Notes: generated by a model from the letters alone, not told the origin. Positions 17,146 through 27,576 are shown, numbered from the stretch's first letter. The stretch is 64,000 bases of DNA from Paenibacillus amylolyticus (GCF_003719335.1 NZ_RIAS01000017.1:62001-126000); one strand, 5' to 3'. Numbers and translations are program-made.

Positions 17146-18789
17146 ATGTTTAATATTCACCGGGTACTGGGCAAAAGAGGGGTTAAAGGATGTGCAGCAT
17201 TACTCACAGCTGTGTTCATGATTACGGGATGCAGCGGCGGTTCCGATGGATCGAGTGAAGCAAACTGGGTATCCATTGAGAATCGCTATACGGTTGATCC
17301 GGAGAAACCAGCATGGCAGCTCGATAAAAAGGAAGAAGTGACCGATCTGACCTGGTACGTCAATGCAGACTGGTGGAATACCGATTTTGGCAAAGATATC
17401 GTCACTAAAAAGATTAAGGAAGACTTGAACATTAACATCAAATTTATTACAGGCGATGATACCAAATTAAATACCTTTTTTGCTGGCGGAGATATGCCTG
17501 ATCTGCTGACGGTGTTTGATTCCAATTCGCAAGTCGTGAGCAAAGCATCAACCTGGGCCATGCCTCTTAATGATCTAGCTGAGAAATACGATCCGTATTT
17601 CAACAAGGTCGCGGCTGCGGACACGCTGAAGTGGTTCCAGCAAGCGGATGGCAAGACCTACGGTTATCCGAATTATTCCAACACACAAGCAGATTATGAT
17701 AGCGGTAACATTCCAGCAAAGACCGCCTTTATTATCCGCAAGGATGTATATGAAGCATTAGGCAGTCCAGTCATAGGAACACCGGAACAATTCCAGAGTG
17801 TGATGAAACAGATCAAGGAAAAGTTCCCATCGCTCATTCCGTTTGGCTTCAACGCCATCGGTGGAGGCACAGGTTCACTTGGCGATGCGTTACAGGATTT
17901 TATCGGCGTACCTCTGGAGACGGAAAACGGAGAGTTCTATGACCGCAATCTGGACGAAGATTACCTGACTTGGCTGAAAACATTAAACGCCGTGTATAGA
18001 GACGGCAATATTAGTGATGACAGTTTTGCGGATGACGGTACAGCCTTTGAAGAAAAAGTGAAATCCGGTAAATATGCGACCATGCTGCTCGATGGCACAC
18101 CTCAGCAGGGTGGAAATCTTCAGATTTACATGAGTGATAACGAAGGCAAAGAGTACATTGCCATTGATGGGCCGCAAAGTACCAAGGGCAACGCACCGAC
18201 ACTGAATCAGTCCGGTATTACAGGCTGGATGATTAATTTCATCTCCAAGGATGCTAAAGACCCTGCCAAAGCGATGCAGATTTTCACCTATTTGCTGAGT
18301 GAAGAAGGACAAATGCTGATGAACTATGGCATTGAAGGAGAGACATTTAAGAAAAAAGCCGACGGTACAGTGGAATTACTTCCGGCAGTGAAGGACATGC
18401 AATTGCATAATGCGGATCAATTCAAGAAGGAGTATCGCCTGGGTGAATTTATGTTCTTCGGTCATGACCGTCATAAGGCGCTGAGTGCCGATGCCTTCCC
18501 AGAAGCCATAAAACAAATGCAAGCATGGGGCAAAGGCAAGCTGACACCTCATTTTATTCTGGAAAATATTAACCCAAACCTGGGCACACCGGAAGCTCGC
18601 GCCTTGTCCGCCATCAACACCAAATGGAACTCAACACTGGTAAGCATGTTGCGTTCAAAGGATGATGCCTCGTTTGACAATGCCCTTGCCGCATATCAAT
18701 CGTTTCTAGAGGAAAATCGCTGGCCTGACATTGTGAAGATCCGCAGCGAGAAGATGAAGCAGAATAAAGAGAAATTAGGCATGCAATAA
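17146..18789 (+). CDS. Extracellular sugar-binding lipoprotein (LplA type)
   Basis: Ligand-binding lipoprotein that delivers sugar to the two permeases encoded upstream. The signal peptide ends at the lipobox ITGCSGG, with Cys29 as the lipid-modified residue after cleavage. The mature part (about 520 residues) is typical of large CUT1 oligosaccharide-binding proteins. A GAGGGGG site precedes the ATG. The neighbouring GH95 and GH30 enzymes suggest a fucosylated or beta-glucosidic oligosaccharide as ligand; that is inference from context. Confidence 0.9.
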   Translation: MFNIHRVLGKRGVKGCAALLTAVFMITGCSGGSDGSSEANWVSIENRYTVDPEKPAWQLDKKEEVTDLTWYVNADWWNTDFGKDIVTKKIKEDLNINIKFITGDDTKLNTFFAGGDMPDLLTVFDSNSQVVSKASTWAMPLNDLAEKYDPYFNKVAAADTLKWFQQADGKTYGYPNYSNTQADYDSGNIPAKTAFIIRKDVYEALGSPVIGTPEQFQSVMKQIKEKFPSLIPFGFNAIGGGTGSLGDALQDFIGVPLETENGEFYDRNLDEDYLTWLKTLNAVYRDGNISDDSFADDGTAFEEKVKSGKYATMLLDGTPQQGGNLQIYMSDNEGKEYIAIDGPQSTKGNAPTLNQSGITGWMINFISKDAKDPAKAMQIFTYLLSEEGQMLMNYGIEGETFKKKADGTVELLPAVKDMQLHNADQFKKEYRLGEFMFFGHDRHKALSADAFPEAIKQMQAWGKGKLTPHFILENINPNLGTPEARALSAINTKWNSTLVSMLRSKDDASFDNALAAYQSFLEENRWPDIVKIRSEKMKQNKEKLGMQ

Positions 18790-18804
18790 TGAGGAGGCTT
18801 CGCA

Positions 18805-20163
18805 ATGACAACATACAAAATATTCAAAACTACGGGAGAGAATGACCTGTTTCGTCTGGTTCACCCTGAGGAATATAATCCAATCAAGTCTGCAGACGCT
18901 GATTCTTTAACGGCAACCGTACAGTTGAATGATCGCCAAACGTATCAGGAGGTGGACGGGTTTGGAGCATCATTCACGGACGCTGCGGCATATCTGATGA
19001 ATCAAAAGATAACGGACGAACAGCGGGCGGAAGTGATGACACGGCTGTTCCATCCGACAGAAGGAATCGGCTTGTCGGTGATCCGCAACCCCATGGGCGC
19101 TTCGGATTATGCCCGCACGGTATACAGTTATAACGATCTGCCCGACCATCAGACAGACCCAGAATTAGACGGATTTAGCATTGCACATGATGAAGCGGAT
19201 ATCATCCCGTTAACCCAGCAGGCGCTTGCACTGAATCCCGATTTGAAGCTGTTCGCTTCACCGTGGAGCGCACCCGGCTGGATGAAAACAAGCGGCTCCA
19301 TGATTACAGGCCAGCTCAAGCCTGAGTGGTATTCGGCATATGCCGAGTATTTTGTAAAATATATTCGGTCATATGCAGCTCATGGTCTGCCAATCTATGC
19401 AATCACCCCGCAGAATGAGGCTTTATATGAGCCGGGACATTATCCAGGTATGCTGATGCCTGCTGAGGCGCAAGCAGACTTTATTGTCCATCATCTCAAG
19501 CCAGCTTTTATACGCAACAACCTTGACACCAAAATCTTCTGTTATGATCATAATTGGGATCGTCCGGATTATCCACTGACCGTTCTGGAACATGCAGAAG
19601 AAGCCGTGGATGGAGTGGCATGGCATTGGTATGGGGGAGATGCGTCAGCCCAATCCAAAGTATACGAAGCTTTTACGGGAAAAGAAGTGCATTTCACGGA
19701 AGGTTCTGGAGGGGAATGGATTCCCCCGTTTGAACAAGCGTTCTCCAATGTGATTCGAACGGGCATTCAGATTTTGCGAAACTACAGCAAGTCACTCGTG
19801 CTATGGAATATGGCACTGGATGAACACAATGGCCCTACGGTGCCGGGTTTTGGGCAGAGCACCTGTCGTGGCATTGTGCAGATTAACCAGCAGACGGGAG
19901 ATCTTGTCTACACGCTGGATTATTACGCGCTGGCTCATTTCAGTGCTTTGATTCGCCCTAAAGCGGTTCAAATCCAATCGGTCTCCAGCGACGATTCAAT
20001 ATACACGGTAGCTTTTCGCAACACGGACGGAAGCACAGCATTGGTACTGTTTAACGATGGTCAAGAAGGCAAACAGGTTAAGATTGATATGCAAGATCAA
20101 GAGAGCCTTGTTGTATACATGGAATCCAAATGTGCTGTATCCATATTAATATCGAACGAATAA
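18805..20163 (+). CDS. GH30 glycoside hydrolase (glucosylceramidase-like)
   Basis: Retaining beta-glycosidase with a TIM barrel and a side beta-domain. Family marks are EVDGFGASFTDAAA near the N-terminus and SPWSAPGWMKTSGSM. E205 (TPQNEALYEP) is the acid/base and E299 (HFTEGSGG) the nucleophile. There is no signal peptide, so it acts in the cytosol on imported oligosaccharide. GH30 members with this pattern hydrolyse beta-glucosides, beta-1,6-glucan or related xylosides and fucosides; I cannot choose among them. It lies 15 bp after the binding protein with GAGGAGG before its ATG, making it the last gene of the LacI-controlled operon. Confidence 0.9.
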   Translation: MTTYKIFKTTGENDLFRLVHPEEYNPIKSADADSLTATVQLNDRQTYQEVDGFGASFTDAAAYLMNQKITDEQRAEVMTRLFHPTEGIGLSVIRNPMGASDYARTVYSYNDLPDHQTDPELDGFSIAHDEADIIPLTQQALALNPDLKLFASPWSAPGWMKTSGSMITGQLKPEWYSAYAEYFVKYIRSYAAHGLPIYAITPQNEALYEPGHYPGMLMPAEAQADFIVHHLKPAFIRNNLDTKIFCYDHNWDRPDYPLTVLEHAEEAVDGVAWHWYGGDASAQSKVYEAFTGKEVHFTEGSGGEWIPPFEQAFSNVIRTGIQILRNYSKSLVLWNMALDEHNGPTVPGFGQSTCRGIVQINQQTGDLVYTLDYYALAHFSALIRPKAVQIQSVSSDDSIYTVAFRNTDGSTALVLFNDGQEGKQVKIDMQDQESLVVYMESKCAVSILISNE

Positions 20164-20270
20164 AAGGGCAGCAGCTCGGCTATGACCTATTAGTTGTAGA
20201 AAAGAAAACCTGCCTCAGCATGTATTCATGTGTTCTCGATATTACTGAGAGTAATAATGCGAACGATGTA

Positions 20271-20306
20271 GACCGCCAACTTTGGCGGTCTTTTGTCTGT
20301 TTTTTA
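20271..20306 (+). terminator. Intrinsic terminator after GH30
   Basis: GACCGCC (20271-20277) pairs with GGCGGTC (20284-20290), followed by T-rich sequence. The rest of 20164-20463 holds no gene and no clear operator. Confidence 0.88.
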
Positions 20307-20463
20307 ATCTGCTGTATATTTTTTGATCGTTTTCTGATCATTTTTCTACACATTAAGGGGATTTCATGCATGCAGTCCGAATAAATTACAAGATAGAATG
20401 CACATGCCCATGAATATTTAGGGTGATATCTCGTGTATAAATAACCAACTTTGGAGGACTTCC

Positions 20464-22092
20464 ATGTATAAACTGATGATTGTAGAGGACGAATTGCTGA
20501 TGCGTGTTGGCATTCGTTCCATGCTGAACTGGGAAGAATACGGTTTTTGTGTGACAGGTGAGGCTAGTAATGGAAAAGAAGCACTGGAGCTTGCGCTTGA
20601 GAAGGTGCCCGACCTGATCATTACAGACATCCGAATGCCCGTTATGGATGGATTAGAGTTAATCAAACAGTTATCCCCATCGTTAAAAAGCTGTAAATTC
20701 GTCATTCTGAGCAATTTTGATGAATTAGATTATGTGAAAAATGCTTTAAAGTTCGGTGCCGCCGATTACTTAATTAAAAGCGAAATTAATGAGCAATCGC
20801 TCATCGAGCTTTTGACGAATATACGGGAGAAGTTGCAAAGTGAACACCATCAATTAAACGCCTCACCCTATATATCCTCCGATTATTCCAAGAGTATTCG
20901 ATATTTAAAGGATAGCTTTTTCCAAGATGTTGTAAGCGGATTCATCCATGAAAAAGAGTTGTTTTCCAAAGCGGAAGAACTCCATTTTCGTATCCAGTCA
21001 GACCAACTAGTCGTCATCAAATTCATCGTTAATCATTATGAGAAGGTCAAACGCAAGTACATTGAAAAAGGGGAAAAGCTGCTCCGTTTCTCGATACTCA
21101 ACATTATGGAAGAGGTTATTCCATCCCGGTGGGCAAAGGAGATTTTTGTGGAAAGCTCGTCTGAATACTGGGTGGTGGTTAACGTTGAATCTAACGCGGA
21201 TGCACATGCTGACCTGAACAAGCTGATTCGTAAAGTGCTCATTTCCATTAAGGATTTTATGAACCTGTCACTTACAGCAGGAGTAAGTTCGGTTTGTATC
21301 GGCTTTGTGTCGTTGCGGAAAGCATGTCAGGAGGCAGAATTTGCGCTCAAGGAAAGCTTTTTCACGGATGAAAGCCAGATCCTGTATGTTGATGAGGTAC
21401 GTGAAACCCCGAACAGGGAAGACGTTGAACATCTGCTGAGTCCGCAGCAGGAACAACATTTCATGAAAATTTGTATGAGCAAAAATAAGGAGAAAGCCCG
21501 GCAATTTGTTGAAGAAATCTACATTCGCCTGAAGACCATACGGGCGGACGAGAACAGCATCCGCAAGCAATACATTACGCTGCTCGAAACGATGCACGCC
21601 CATTTGCTGAACAGCACATCACGAAGCAAGATCTCAGTAACCGAAAAATCCCCCTATGAGATTGTCCTGAACGGGGAGCATTGGGAGGATATCCATCAGA
21701 ATGTGCTGACTTATATCACGGAGACATTTAGCGCGAGCTCCCAGGTCACACACGAACTCAAATATACAGACCTCGCAATAGACATCATCAACCGTTATTA
21801 TGCAGAGGATCTTTCCCTGCAAAGTGTAGCTAGCCAGATTAACGTGAATCCGTCCTATTTAAGTCGTTTGTTCAAGCAGGAGAAGAAGGAAAATTTCATC
21901 TCATATCTGACCCGGGTTCGTATTGATCATGCGAAGGCTTATCTGCTCAGCAAAGATCTGAAAATATATGAGATTGCCGATAAAGTCGGGTATCACAACT
22001 ACACGTATTTCAGTAAGATTTTCAAAAAGAACACAGGGCTTACGCCAGAGGAATATCGGGAACAGCAGCATGTGCATGCCATTCGTGAATAG
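20464..22092 (+). CDS. YesN-type response regulator with AraC DNA-binding domain
   Basis: Cytosolic response regulator. The receiver domain (about residues 3-120) has the acid pair E8/D9, phospho-acceptor D55 in TDIRMP and K105-region IKSE. A middle region of about 300 residues is followed by a C-terminal AraC-type double HTH (residues about 440-535) with NPSYLSRLFKQEKKENF and AYLLSKDLKIYEIADKVGYHNYTYFSKIFKK segments. GGAGG precedes the ATG. Its partner sensor kinase starts 11 bp downstream. It probably activates the convergent ABC cassette at 23903-27372; direct repeats upstream of that cassette are candidate sites. Confidence 0.92.
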   Translation: MYKLMIVEDELLMRVGIRSMLNWEEYGFCVTGEASNGKEALELALEKVPDLIITDIRMPVMDGLELIKQLSPSLKSCKFVILSNFDELDYVKNALKFGAADYLIKSEINEQSLIELLTNIREKLQSEHHQLNASPYISSDYSKSIRYLKDSFFQDVVSGFIHEKELFSKAEELHFRIQSDQLVVIKFIVNHYEKVKRKYIEKGEKLLRFSILNIMEEVIPSRWAKEIFVESSSEYWVVVNVESNADAHADLNKLIRKVLISIKDFMNLSLTAGVSSVCIGFVSLRKACQEAEFALKESFFTDESQILYVDEVRETPNREDVEHLLSPQQEQHFMKICMSKNKEKARQFVEEIYIRLKTIRADENSIRKQYITLLETMHAHLLNSTSRSKISVTEKSPYEIVLNGEHWEDIHQNVLTYITETFSASSQVTHELKYTDLAIDIINRYYAEDLSLQSVASQINVNPSYLSRLFKQEKKENFISYLTRVRIDHAKAYLLSKDLKIYEIADKVGYHNYTYFSKIFKKNTGLTPEEYREQQHVHAIRE

Positions 22093-22103
22093 AGGTGTGA
22101 TCG

Positions 22104-23858
22104 ATGAAATATACGCGGCCTTTTCAGATTAAATACAAGATTATGGTAATCTGTATGATCGTCATCATCTTTCCTGTTTTTGTGATGACCATTAATTCGT
22201 ACTATTCTTCCGAGCGGTTATTATCACAGAATTACAATACACTGCTTAGTGATTTGACCAAACAGACGAACATTCGCATCGACGAGTTTTTGAAAGAAAT
22301 CGAAAAGATCACCCTGCTCGCCAGCAACGGACTCAATGACAGTTTATCTGCTACCCATGAAGGCAGCTTTCCGATCCAGGATTTTCTGCGTGTAAGTGAT
22401 GAGGAAACCGAAATCGCGGCATATAACATATTAATGAATTATATTATGATGAAGGATCGTGTATTTTCCATTTATTTATACAATATGAACGGTGGACAAG
22501 ACTTGTTTGTAAGTCCACATCAACCGATTGACAAAGCCTTCAATGTAAGAAATGAGCTGTGGTTCAAGAAGTTTATGCATGACGACGAGCGTACGATCAC
22601 GTTAACCACCCGGGTTGACAAGCAGCTCGAAAATAAAGTACTCGCCGTGTCCCATGCACGAAAAATTCATGATGTCACGAACGGCAAATTGCTTGGCGTG
22701 ATGGTGGTTAGCATCGATATTAAATTTATTGAAATCGTCAATCGTAACTTGCAGGAAGGACTTCGATCCAGATTCATGATTATCGATGAAGACGAAAAGA
22801 TCGTCTACAACGTCAACGACCAGTTAATCGGCACCTTGTTTCGAGATAACGTTCGTCCATCCGAGGCAACCAATGTCGTAGTAAAGAGTCCGCTTAGTCA
22901 GCAGAAATGGACTACATATGTCTATATGCCGCTGGAAGAGCTGACAGCCGACGGTAGAATACTAGGTAAAAACCTCGTAACACTAGCGATCGTCATGTCA
23001 CTTTTCGCTGCAGTTATCTCCATTTTCTTGTCTCACGTCATTACACGTCCCATCAAAAAGCTGTTAAACAATATACGTCTTGTCGAAAAGGGGCAGTTTG
23101 AGCAGGTGCAGGATATTCGCTCCCGTGATGAGATTGGTCATTTATCCACCAGATTCAACCGAATGTCACATGAATTGAAACGAATGGTGGAGCGCATGCA
23201 GCAGGAAGAGATCGAGAAGGCCGCCGCCGAGATGCGGGCACTGCATGATCAGATTAACCCTCACTTTCTGTATAATACTTTAGGTTCCGTGAAATGGATC
23301 GCTTCCATGCAACAGGCCGACAAAATTGTAGATATGACCGATGCACTGATCTCTATGCTTCGATATGCCACCAAGTCTGATGGAAGTCTCGTCATGATTC
23401 GTGAAGAATTAAACCACATTGCACATTACGTGACCATCCAGAATGTTCGATATTACGGCAGTATTCAGATGAAATATGAGATCGATGAAAACCTGCTGCA
23501 TTATGCAATGCCTAAAATGATCCTGCAGCCCATCGTAGAGAACGCGTTCTTTCACGGTCTGGCCGAGATCGAAGAGGATGGCTTGATTACAATTCGAATT
23601 GGGGCCCAGAAGGAAGATATCTGCATTGAAGTTTGTGATAATGGAACGGGTATGGACCAGAGTATGGTACGAAGCTTGATGGAGGAAAAGCATGAAACAG
23701 GAAGTGGAGGCCGGGGGATAGGCCTCTATAATGTACAACGACGTATTCAACTTCACTTTGGCCAGCCGTATGGAATACAAGTGAAAAGTGAGATCGGCAA
23801 AGGAACAACGTTTGCGATTCTGCTTCCAGCAATCCCCTGTGTACCAGATAACAAGTGA
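22104..23858 (+). CDS. YesM-type sensor histidine kinase
   Basis: Membrane sensor kinase partnering the YesN-type regulator upstream. It has an N-terminal helix (about residues 12-30), a large extracellular dCache-like sensor, a second helix (about 293-313), a HAMP linker (ITRPIKKLL), and a kinase domain. Phospho-accepting His387 lies in DQINPHFLYNTL, and the ATP site includes QPIVENAFFHGL and GRGIGLYNV. It may sense a sugar directly or through the neighbouring binding protein; that is known of the family, not shown here. It ends 44 bp before the convergent permease gene, with no obvious terminator between. Confidence 0.92.
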   Translation: MKYTRPFQIKYKIMVICMIVIIFPVFVMTINSYYSSERLLSQNYNTLLSDLTKQTNIRIDEFLKEIEKITLLASNGLNDSLSATHEGSFPIQDFLRVSDEETEIAAYNILMNYIMMKDRVFSIYLYNMNGGQDLFVSPHQPIDKAFNVRNELWFKKFMHDDERTITLTTRVDKQLENKVLAVSHARKIHDVTNGKLLGVMVVSIDIKFIEIVNRNLQEGLRSRFMIIDEDEKIVYNVNDQLIGTLFRDNVRPSEATNVVVKSPLSQQKWTTYVYMPLEELTADGRILGKNLVTLAIVMSLFAAVISIFLSHVITRPIKKLLNNIRLVEKGQFEQVQDIRSRDEIGHLSTRFNRMSHELKRMVERMQQEEIEKAAAEMRALHDQINPHFLYNTLGSVKWIASMQQADKIVDMTDALISMLRYATKSDGSLVMIREELNHIAHYVTIQNVRYYGSIQMKYEIDENLLHYAMPKMILQPIVENAFFHGLAEIEEDGLITIRIGAQKEDICIEVCDNGTGMDQSMVRSLMEEKHETGSGGRGIGLYNVQRRIQLHFGQPYGIQVKSEIGKGTTFAILLPAIPCVPDNK

Positions 23859-23902
23859 ACGTGTGCTCGACAGTCGCATACGAAGTCGCCCTTTATGTCA
23901 CC

Positions 23903-24793
23903 TTAGCCTTTAACACTGCCGAGTACCAGTCCTTTAGTAAAATATTTCTGCAAGAACGGATAGATCAGCAGAATCGGTATTGCACCGAGGAACATCTGTG
24001 CCGCTCGCCCTGTTCGGGCATTCATCATGGATAAGAGCTGGGTGTAATCGGATCCGGATTTCAACATCATCTGCTCAAAGCTTTGAAGCAGCGTCTGCAA
24101 ATAGCTCTGTAACGGATAGTTGGCCGGATTGTTCATGTAGATAATGCCGTCAAACCAGGAGTTCCAGTGACCCACAATGCTGAACAATCCAACCGTTGCA
24201 AGTGCTGGTTTGAGAAGAGGCAGCATGATGCGGATCAGCACCTGCAGAGGGCCTGCGCCGTCAATGATAGCCGATTCTTCAATCTCCTCCGGCAAGCCTC
24301 GAATAAAGTTCATGAGAATAATCATGCTGAACACGGGAAGCGCTCCTGGCAGAATCAGAGACCAGATGGAATCAATCAGTCCCATTTTCACCACAACGAG
24401 ATAGGTCGGGATCAAGCCGCCGCTAAACAGCATCGTAATGATAAAAAATCCCATGTAGACGTTGCGCCCCATCACTTTCTGTTTGGTTTTGGATAGAGGG
24501 TAGGCTGTGAGCACAATTAACACCAGATTCACAAGTGTACCCAGGACCGTTCGCTGGATGGCAACCCATAGCGAGGAATAAAACGCGCCACCAGAAAGGG
24601 CAAACTCATAAGCTTTGGTTGTGAACTCTACAGGCCAGAAGGTAACACTACCTGCCGATACCGCTGAACTGCTGCTGAAGGACACGGCGAGTAAATTCAC
24701 AAATGGCAACACACAGATTAGCGAGATGGTCAGCAGGATCGTGTAATTTATAATAAGAAACACGCGTCTGCTTATACTTTTATCATAGATCAT
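23903..24793 (-). CDS. ABC sugar importer permease, LplC type (cassette 2)
   Basis: CUT1-class membrane subunit with six helices and the EAA loop IEESAIIDGAGPLQVLIRIMLPL; the C-terminus GLVLGSVKG is typical. It is the last gene of the minus-strand operon binding protein-LplB-LplC, 15 bp after the LplB gene. It converges on the YesM gene, so regulators and transporter are encoded tail to tail. Confidence 0.9.
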   Translation of the reverse strand: MIYDKSISRRVFLIINYTILLTISLICVLPFVNLLAVSFSSSSAVSAGSVTFWPVEFTTKAYEFALSGGAFYSSLWVAIQRTVLGTLVNLVLIVLTAYPLSKTKQKVMGRNVYMGFFIITMLFSGGLIPTYLVVVKMGLIDSIWSLILPGALPVFSMIILMNFIRGLPEEIEESAIIDGAGPLQVLIRIMLPLLKPALATVGLFSIVGHWNSWFDGIIYMNNPANYPLQSYLQTLLQSFEQMMLKSGSDYTQLLSMMNARTGRAAQMFLGAIPILLIYPFLQKYFTKGLVLGSVKG

Positions 24794-24808
24794 GCGAATA
24801 TGCCCTCC

Positions 24809-25699
24809 TTAGAAGATACGGTAACCCGCCACGCGGTAAGCCAGAATGTAAGAGACAGCTACTAAAATGCAGGAGATCACGGATTTGAATAATCCAACGG
24901 CGGTCGCAATGGAATATTGGGCCTGCTGTATCCCCAAACGGTAGACATAAGTATCGATAATATCACCAGTCTGATAAACGACAGGAGAGTAGAGATTGTA
25001 AATCTGGTCGAATCCGGCATTCAGCACATTGCCAAGGGAAAGCACAGACATCAAGACAATCGTTGGCATCAATAGCGGCAGGGTGATATAGAGCGTTTGC
25101 TTCCAACGCTTCGCTCCATCGATCACTGCGGCTTCATACAGTCCGGGATCAATGCTGGTTAAAGCCGCGAGATAAACGACCGTTCCAAAACCGAAACCCT
25201 TCCATATGTCACTCACGATCATCGTCCATGGAAAGATTGAAGGAGTGCCGAGAAAAGAGATCGGTTTGACGCCGAACAAACTCAGGAACGTATTCACGAT
25301 GCCATCCGCACTCAGAATATCCAGCATAATGCCCGCCATAATGACCCATGACAAGAAATTCGGTATATATACGAGGGTCTGGAACGTGCGTTTAATCCCG
25401 TTGTGAAGGACTTCGTTCAATAGCAGTGCGAAAACAACCGGCACGACAATGCCGCCAATCATTTTGAATATGGACATGTAGAGGGTGTTCCAGATCGTTC
25501 TCACAAAGTTAGGCTGATTGAATACATGCGTGAAATTGTCCCATCCTACCCAAGGCGAGTTAAAGCCGAGACCGGGGTTATATTTTTGAAACGCAATAAT
25601 TAGTCCATAGAACGGGATGTAGCTAAAAATAAATACCAGCACAACGCTGGGGATCAACATGAGGTGGTACGGACTTTGCTGCTTCCATTTTTTCAGCAT
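24809..25699 (-). CDS. ABC sugar importer permease, LplB type (cassette 2)
   Basis: Membrane subunit with six helices and the EAA loop YEAAVIDGAKRWKQTLYITLPL. It starts MLKKWKQQSPYHLMLIPS, a typical short N-terminus. The ATG follows a ggaggaaaaac ribosome site. It lies between the binding-protein gene and the LplC-type subunit. As in the other cassettes, no ATPase gene is present. Confidence 0.9.
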   Translation of the reverse strand: MLKKWKQQSPYHLMLIPSVVLVFIFSYIPFYGLIIAFQKYNPGLGFNSPWVGWDNFTHVFNQPNFVRTIWNTLYMSIFKMIGGIVVPVVFALLLNEVLHNGIKRTFQTLVYIPNFLSWVIMAGIMLDILSADGIVNTFLSLFGVKPISFLGTPSIFPWTMIVSDIWKGFGFGTVVYLAALTSIDPGLYEAAVIDGAKRWKQTLYITLPLLMPTIVLMSVLSLGNVLNAGFDQIYNLYSPVVYQTGDIIDTYVYRLGIQQAQYSIATAVGLFKSVISCILVAVSYILAYRVAGYRIF

Positions 25700-25776
25700 G
25701 GTTTTTCCTCCGTTCAGTTATCAAAAAGAGGGGGTGAGAACGGGCTCACCCCCTCCAGCTTCACAACGCAAATGCT

Positions 25777-27372
25777 TTATTTCCCGTAGGCTTCATTGAC
25801 TGCTTCAATGGCATTGTCTCCGCCGGCTGCTCGCCAGTTCTGTACGACCACGTCAAAGTAATCGATGCTTTCACTGCCCATAATGATTTTGGTAAATCCT
25901 TCGGTCAGAATGTCATCCAGCGTTGTGCCGTAGCTGGAGAGAGCTTCTGGCGTAACCCCCCATAGCGCGGTTTTGATATAGTTGTTGCTATCGAGCACTT
26001 TTTTGGCCAGACCATATGCATTTTTCGGAGCACCCTGCTGCAAATAATCGCCAGTTGCTCCTGGTGTCGCATTTTTGATAAACTCCACGCTATTGTTGTA
26101 TTTCTGCCACATTCCTGAAGTCGTGAGTCCGCTCGTATCCTTCGTTTCAAGAGCTTTGGATACAGCTTCAAACTGCTCATAGTCCGAATTCGGATTAAGT
26201 ACACGGAATGCACCAACCACGTGGGCAATATCATTGTCGAGCAGGGCAGACAGTGTCTCCGGTTTCTCCTTGCCGTTGCCTTCATCTACGATGTAGGCAT
26301 AATCATTCAGGATTTCGATCACCGCTTGCGGATTGGCGGCATCCTTTTTCATAACGATGTAGTTGTTGTTGGCAAAAAAGATAGACTGTTTTGCTTCCTT
26401 ACCATCAACGGTTGGAATGAGATATGGATAAAAGATCGCATCTTTGCCCAGATTGGCAATCGTATCTACGCCCGGATTATACCCCCACCACTGATAGTAA
26501 GGCTGGATGCCTACTTTACCAGCAACGATGTCGGCATTCATGGCATTGAAGTCTTTAATCGCGAATTCGGGATCAATAATGCCCAATTTATACCATTCCG
26601 CCCACTCGGCAAGCGCGTTTTTCATCTCAGGTTGAATGGAGCCATAGGTGAGTTTTCCCGAACGATCTTCAATCCACATGTCGGGATGTGCGTTCCATGC
26701 AATGGCTAGCAGGTTGAGATAGTCCAGGGATTGATCTACAGCGATGCCGTATCCACCGTGTTTTTCCATAAATTTGAGCGCCATATTTTTGATATCTTCA
26801 ACGGATTTCGGATCTTGCAGTTTAAGCTCTTCTTTCCAGTCGTTCCGTATCCAGATAAAGTCGGGCTGATCAATTAACCCCCAGTGCATCTGCGGTATAC
26901 CGTAGAGTTTTCCGTCTTTCTTGCCTGATTCGTAGCTGTCTGCATCCGCTTTCATATAACCTTTCAGACGTTCCGAGGCATGTTGTTCAAAGGCTTCTGT
27001 CAAATCCATGACCATATCGGCTTCAACCAACTGGCGCAGCTGAGAAGGGTTCACCCGAAAAACGTCTGGTAATTCATTGGAAGAGATGGCGAGATTAAGC
27101 TTGGTTTCGTACTCATCACTAACCCAGTCCGTCTTGACGTTAATGTTTAACTTCTCTTTATACCGGCGAGTCCAGACATTATTGGTGATATCATCGCCCT
27201 TGGGATATTTCGCTGAACTGTACTCCGATGTGACCGTATGAATGGTGACTGCACCTGTGCCATCATCGTCCGCATCGGTTTGTGCTTTACCTTTTCCCGT
27301 GTCACTACAAGCTGTGATCAACAGAGCGGACATGCTCATCGACAAGATTAGAAGCTTCATCTTTTGGTTCAT
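25777..27372 (-). CDS. Extracellular sugar-binding lipoprotein (cassette 2)
   Basis: First gene of the minus-strand importer operon. The lipobox is LLITACSD with Cys22 lipidated. The mature protein of about 510 residues has the domain pattern of CUT1 oligosaccharide-binding proteins, with an N-terminal RRYKEKLNINVKTDWV segment and a C-terminal ITKIIMGSESIDYFD segment shared by the LplA group. GAGGGGG lies upstream of the ATG. Its ligand is unknown. Two 18-bp direct repeats at 27539-27576, about 170 bp upstream, may bind the YesN-type regulator. Confidence 0.9.
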   Translation of the reverse strand: MNQKMKLLILSMSMSALLITACSDTGKGKAQTDADDDGTGAVTIHTVTSEYSSAKYPKGDDITNNVWTRRYKEKLNINVKTDWVSDEYETKLNLAISSNELPDVFRVNPSQLRQLVEADMVMDLTEAFEQHASERLKGYMKADADSYESGKKDGKLYGIPQMHWGLIDQPDFIWIRNDWKEELKLQDPKSVEDIKNMALKFMEKHGGYGIAVDQSLDYLNLLAIAWNAHPDMWIEDRSGKLTYGSIQPEMKNALAEWAEWYKLGIIDPEFAIKDFNAMNADIVAGKVGIQPYYQWWGYNPGVDTIANLGKDAIFYPYLIPTVDGKEAKQSIFFANNNYIVMKKDAANPQAVIEILNDYAYIVDEGNGKEKPETLSALLDNDIAHVVGAFRVLNPNSDYEQFEAVSKALETKDTSGLTTSGMWQKYNNSVEFIKNATPGATGDYLQQGAPKNAYGLAKKVLDSNNYIKTALWGVTPEALSSYGTTLDDILTEGFTKIIMGSESIDYFDVVVQNWRAAGGDNAIEAVNEAYGK

Positions 27373-27538
27373 TCACGTTCCCCCTCAAGTTCAAGTCATA
27401 TTTAGGAAAGTTGTACATGAAGATATTGTAATGGAGAATAAGAGGAGCGGATATAAACGTTATTGACCAGAATCTGTATGATTTTTTACTTTAGAGGGAG
27501 ATTGCGAGGACGATTGGGATAAAAAGTGTGTACGGATC

Positions 27539-27576
27539 TTGCACTTATTTGAACTGTGTTGCACTTTTTTGACCTG
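27539..27576 (-). promoter_or_regulatory. Tandem 18-bp direct repeats, candidate AraC-type activator site
   Basis: TTGCACTTATTTGAACTG (27539-27556) and TTGCACTTTTTTGACCTG (27559-27576) differ at two positions and repeat every 20 bp, two helical turns. AraC-family domains bind direct repeats at about this period. They lie in the 374-bp gap between the binding-protein gene (-) and the sigma factor gene (+). A TATAAT at 27596-27601 is close by but has no well-placed -35. Confidence 0.5.
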
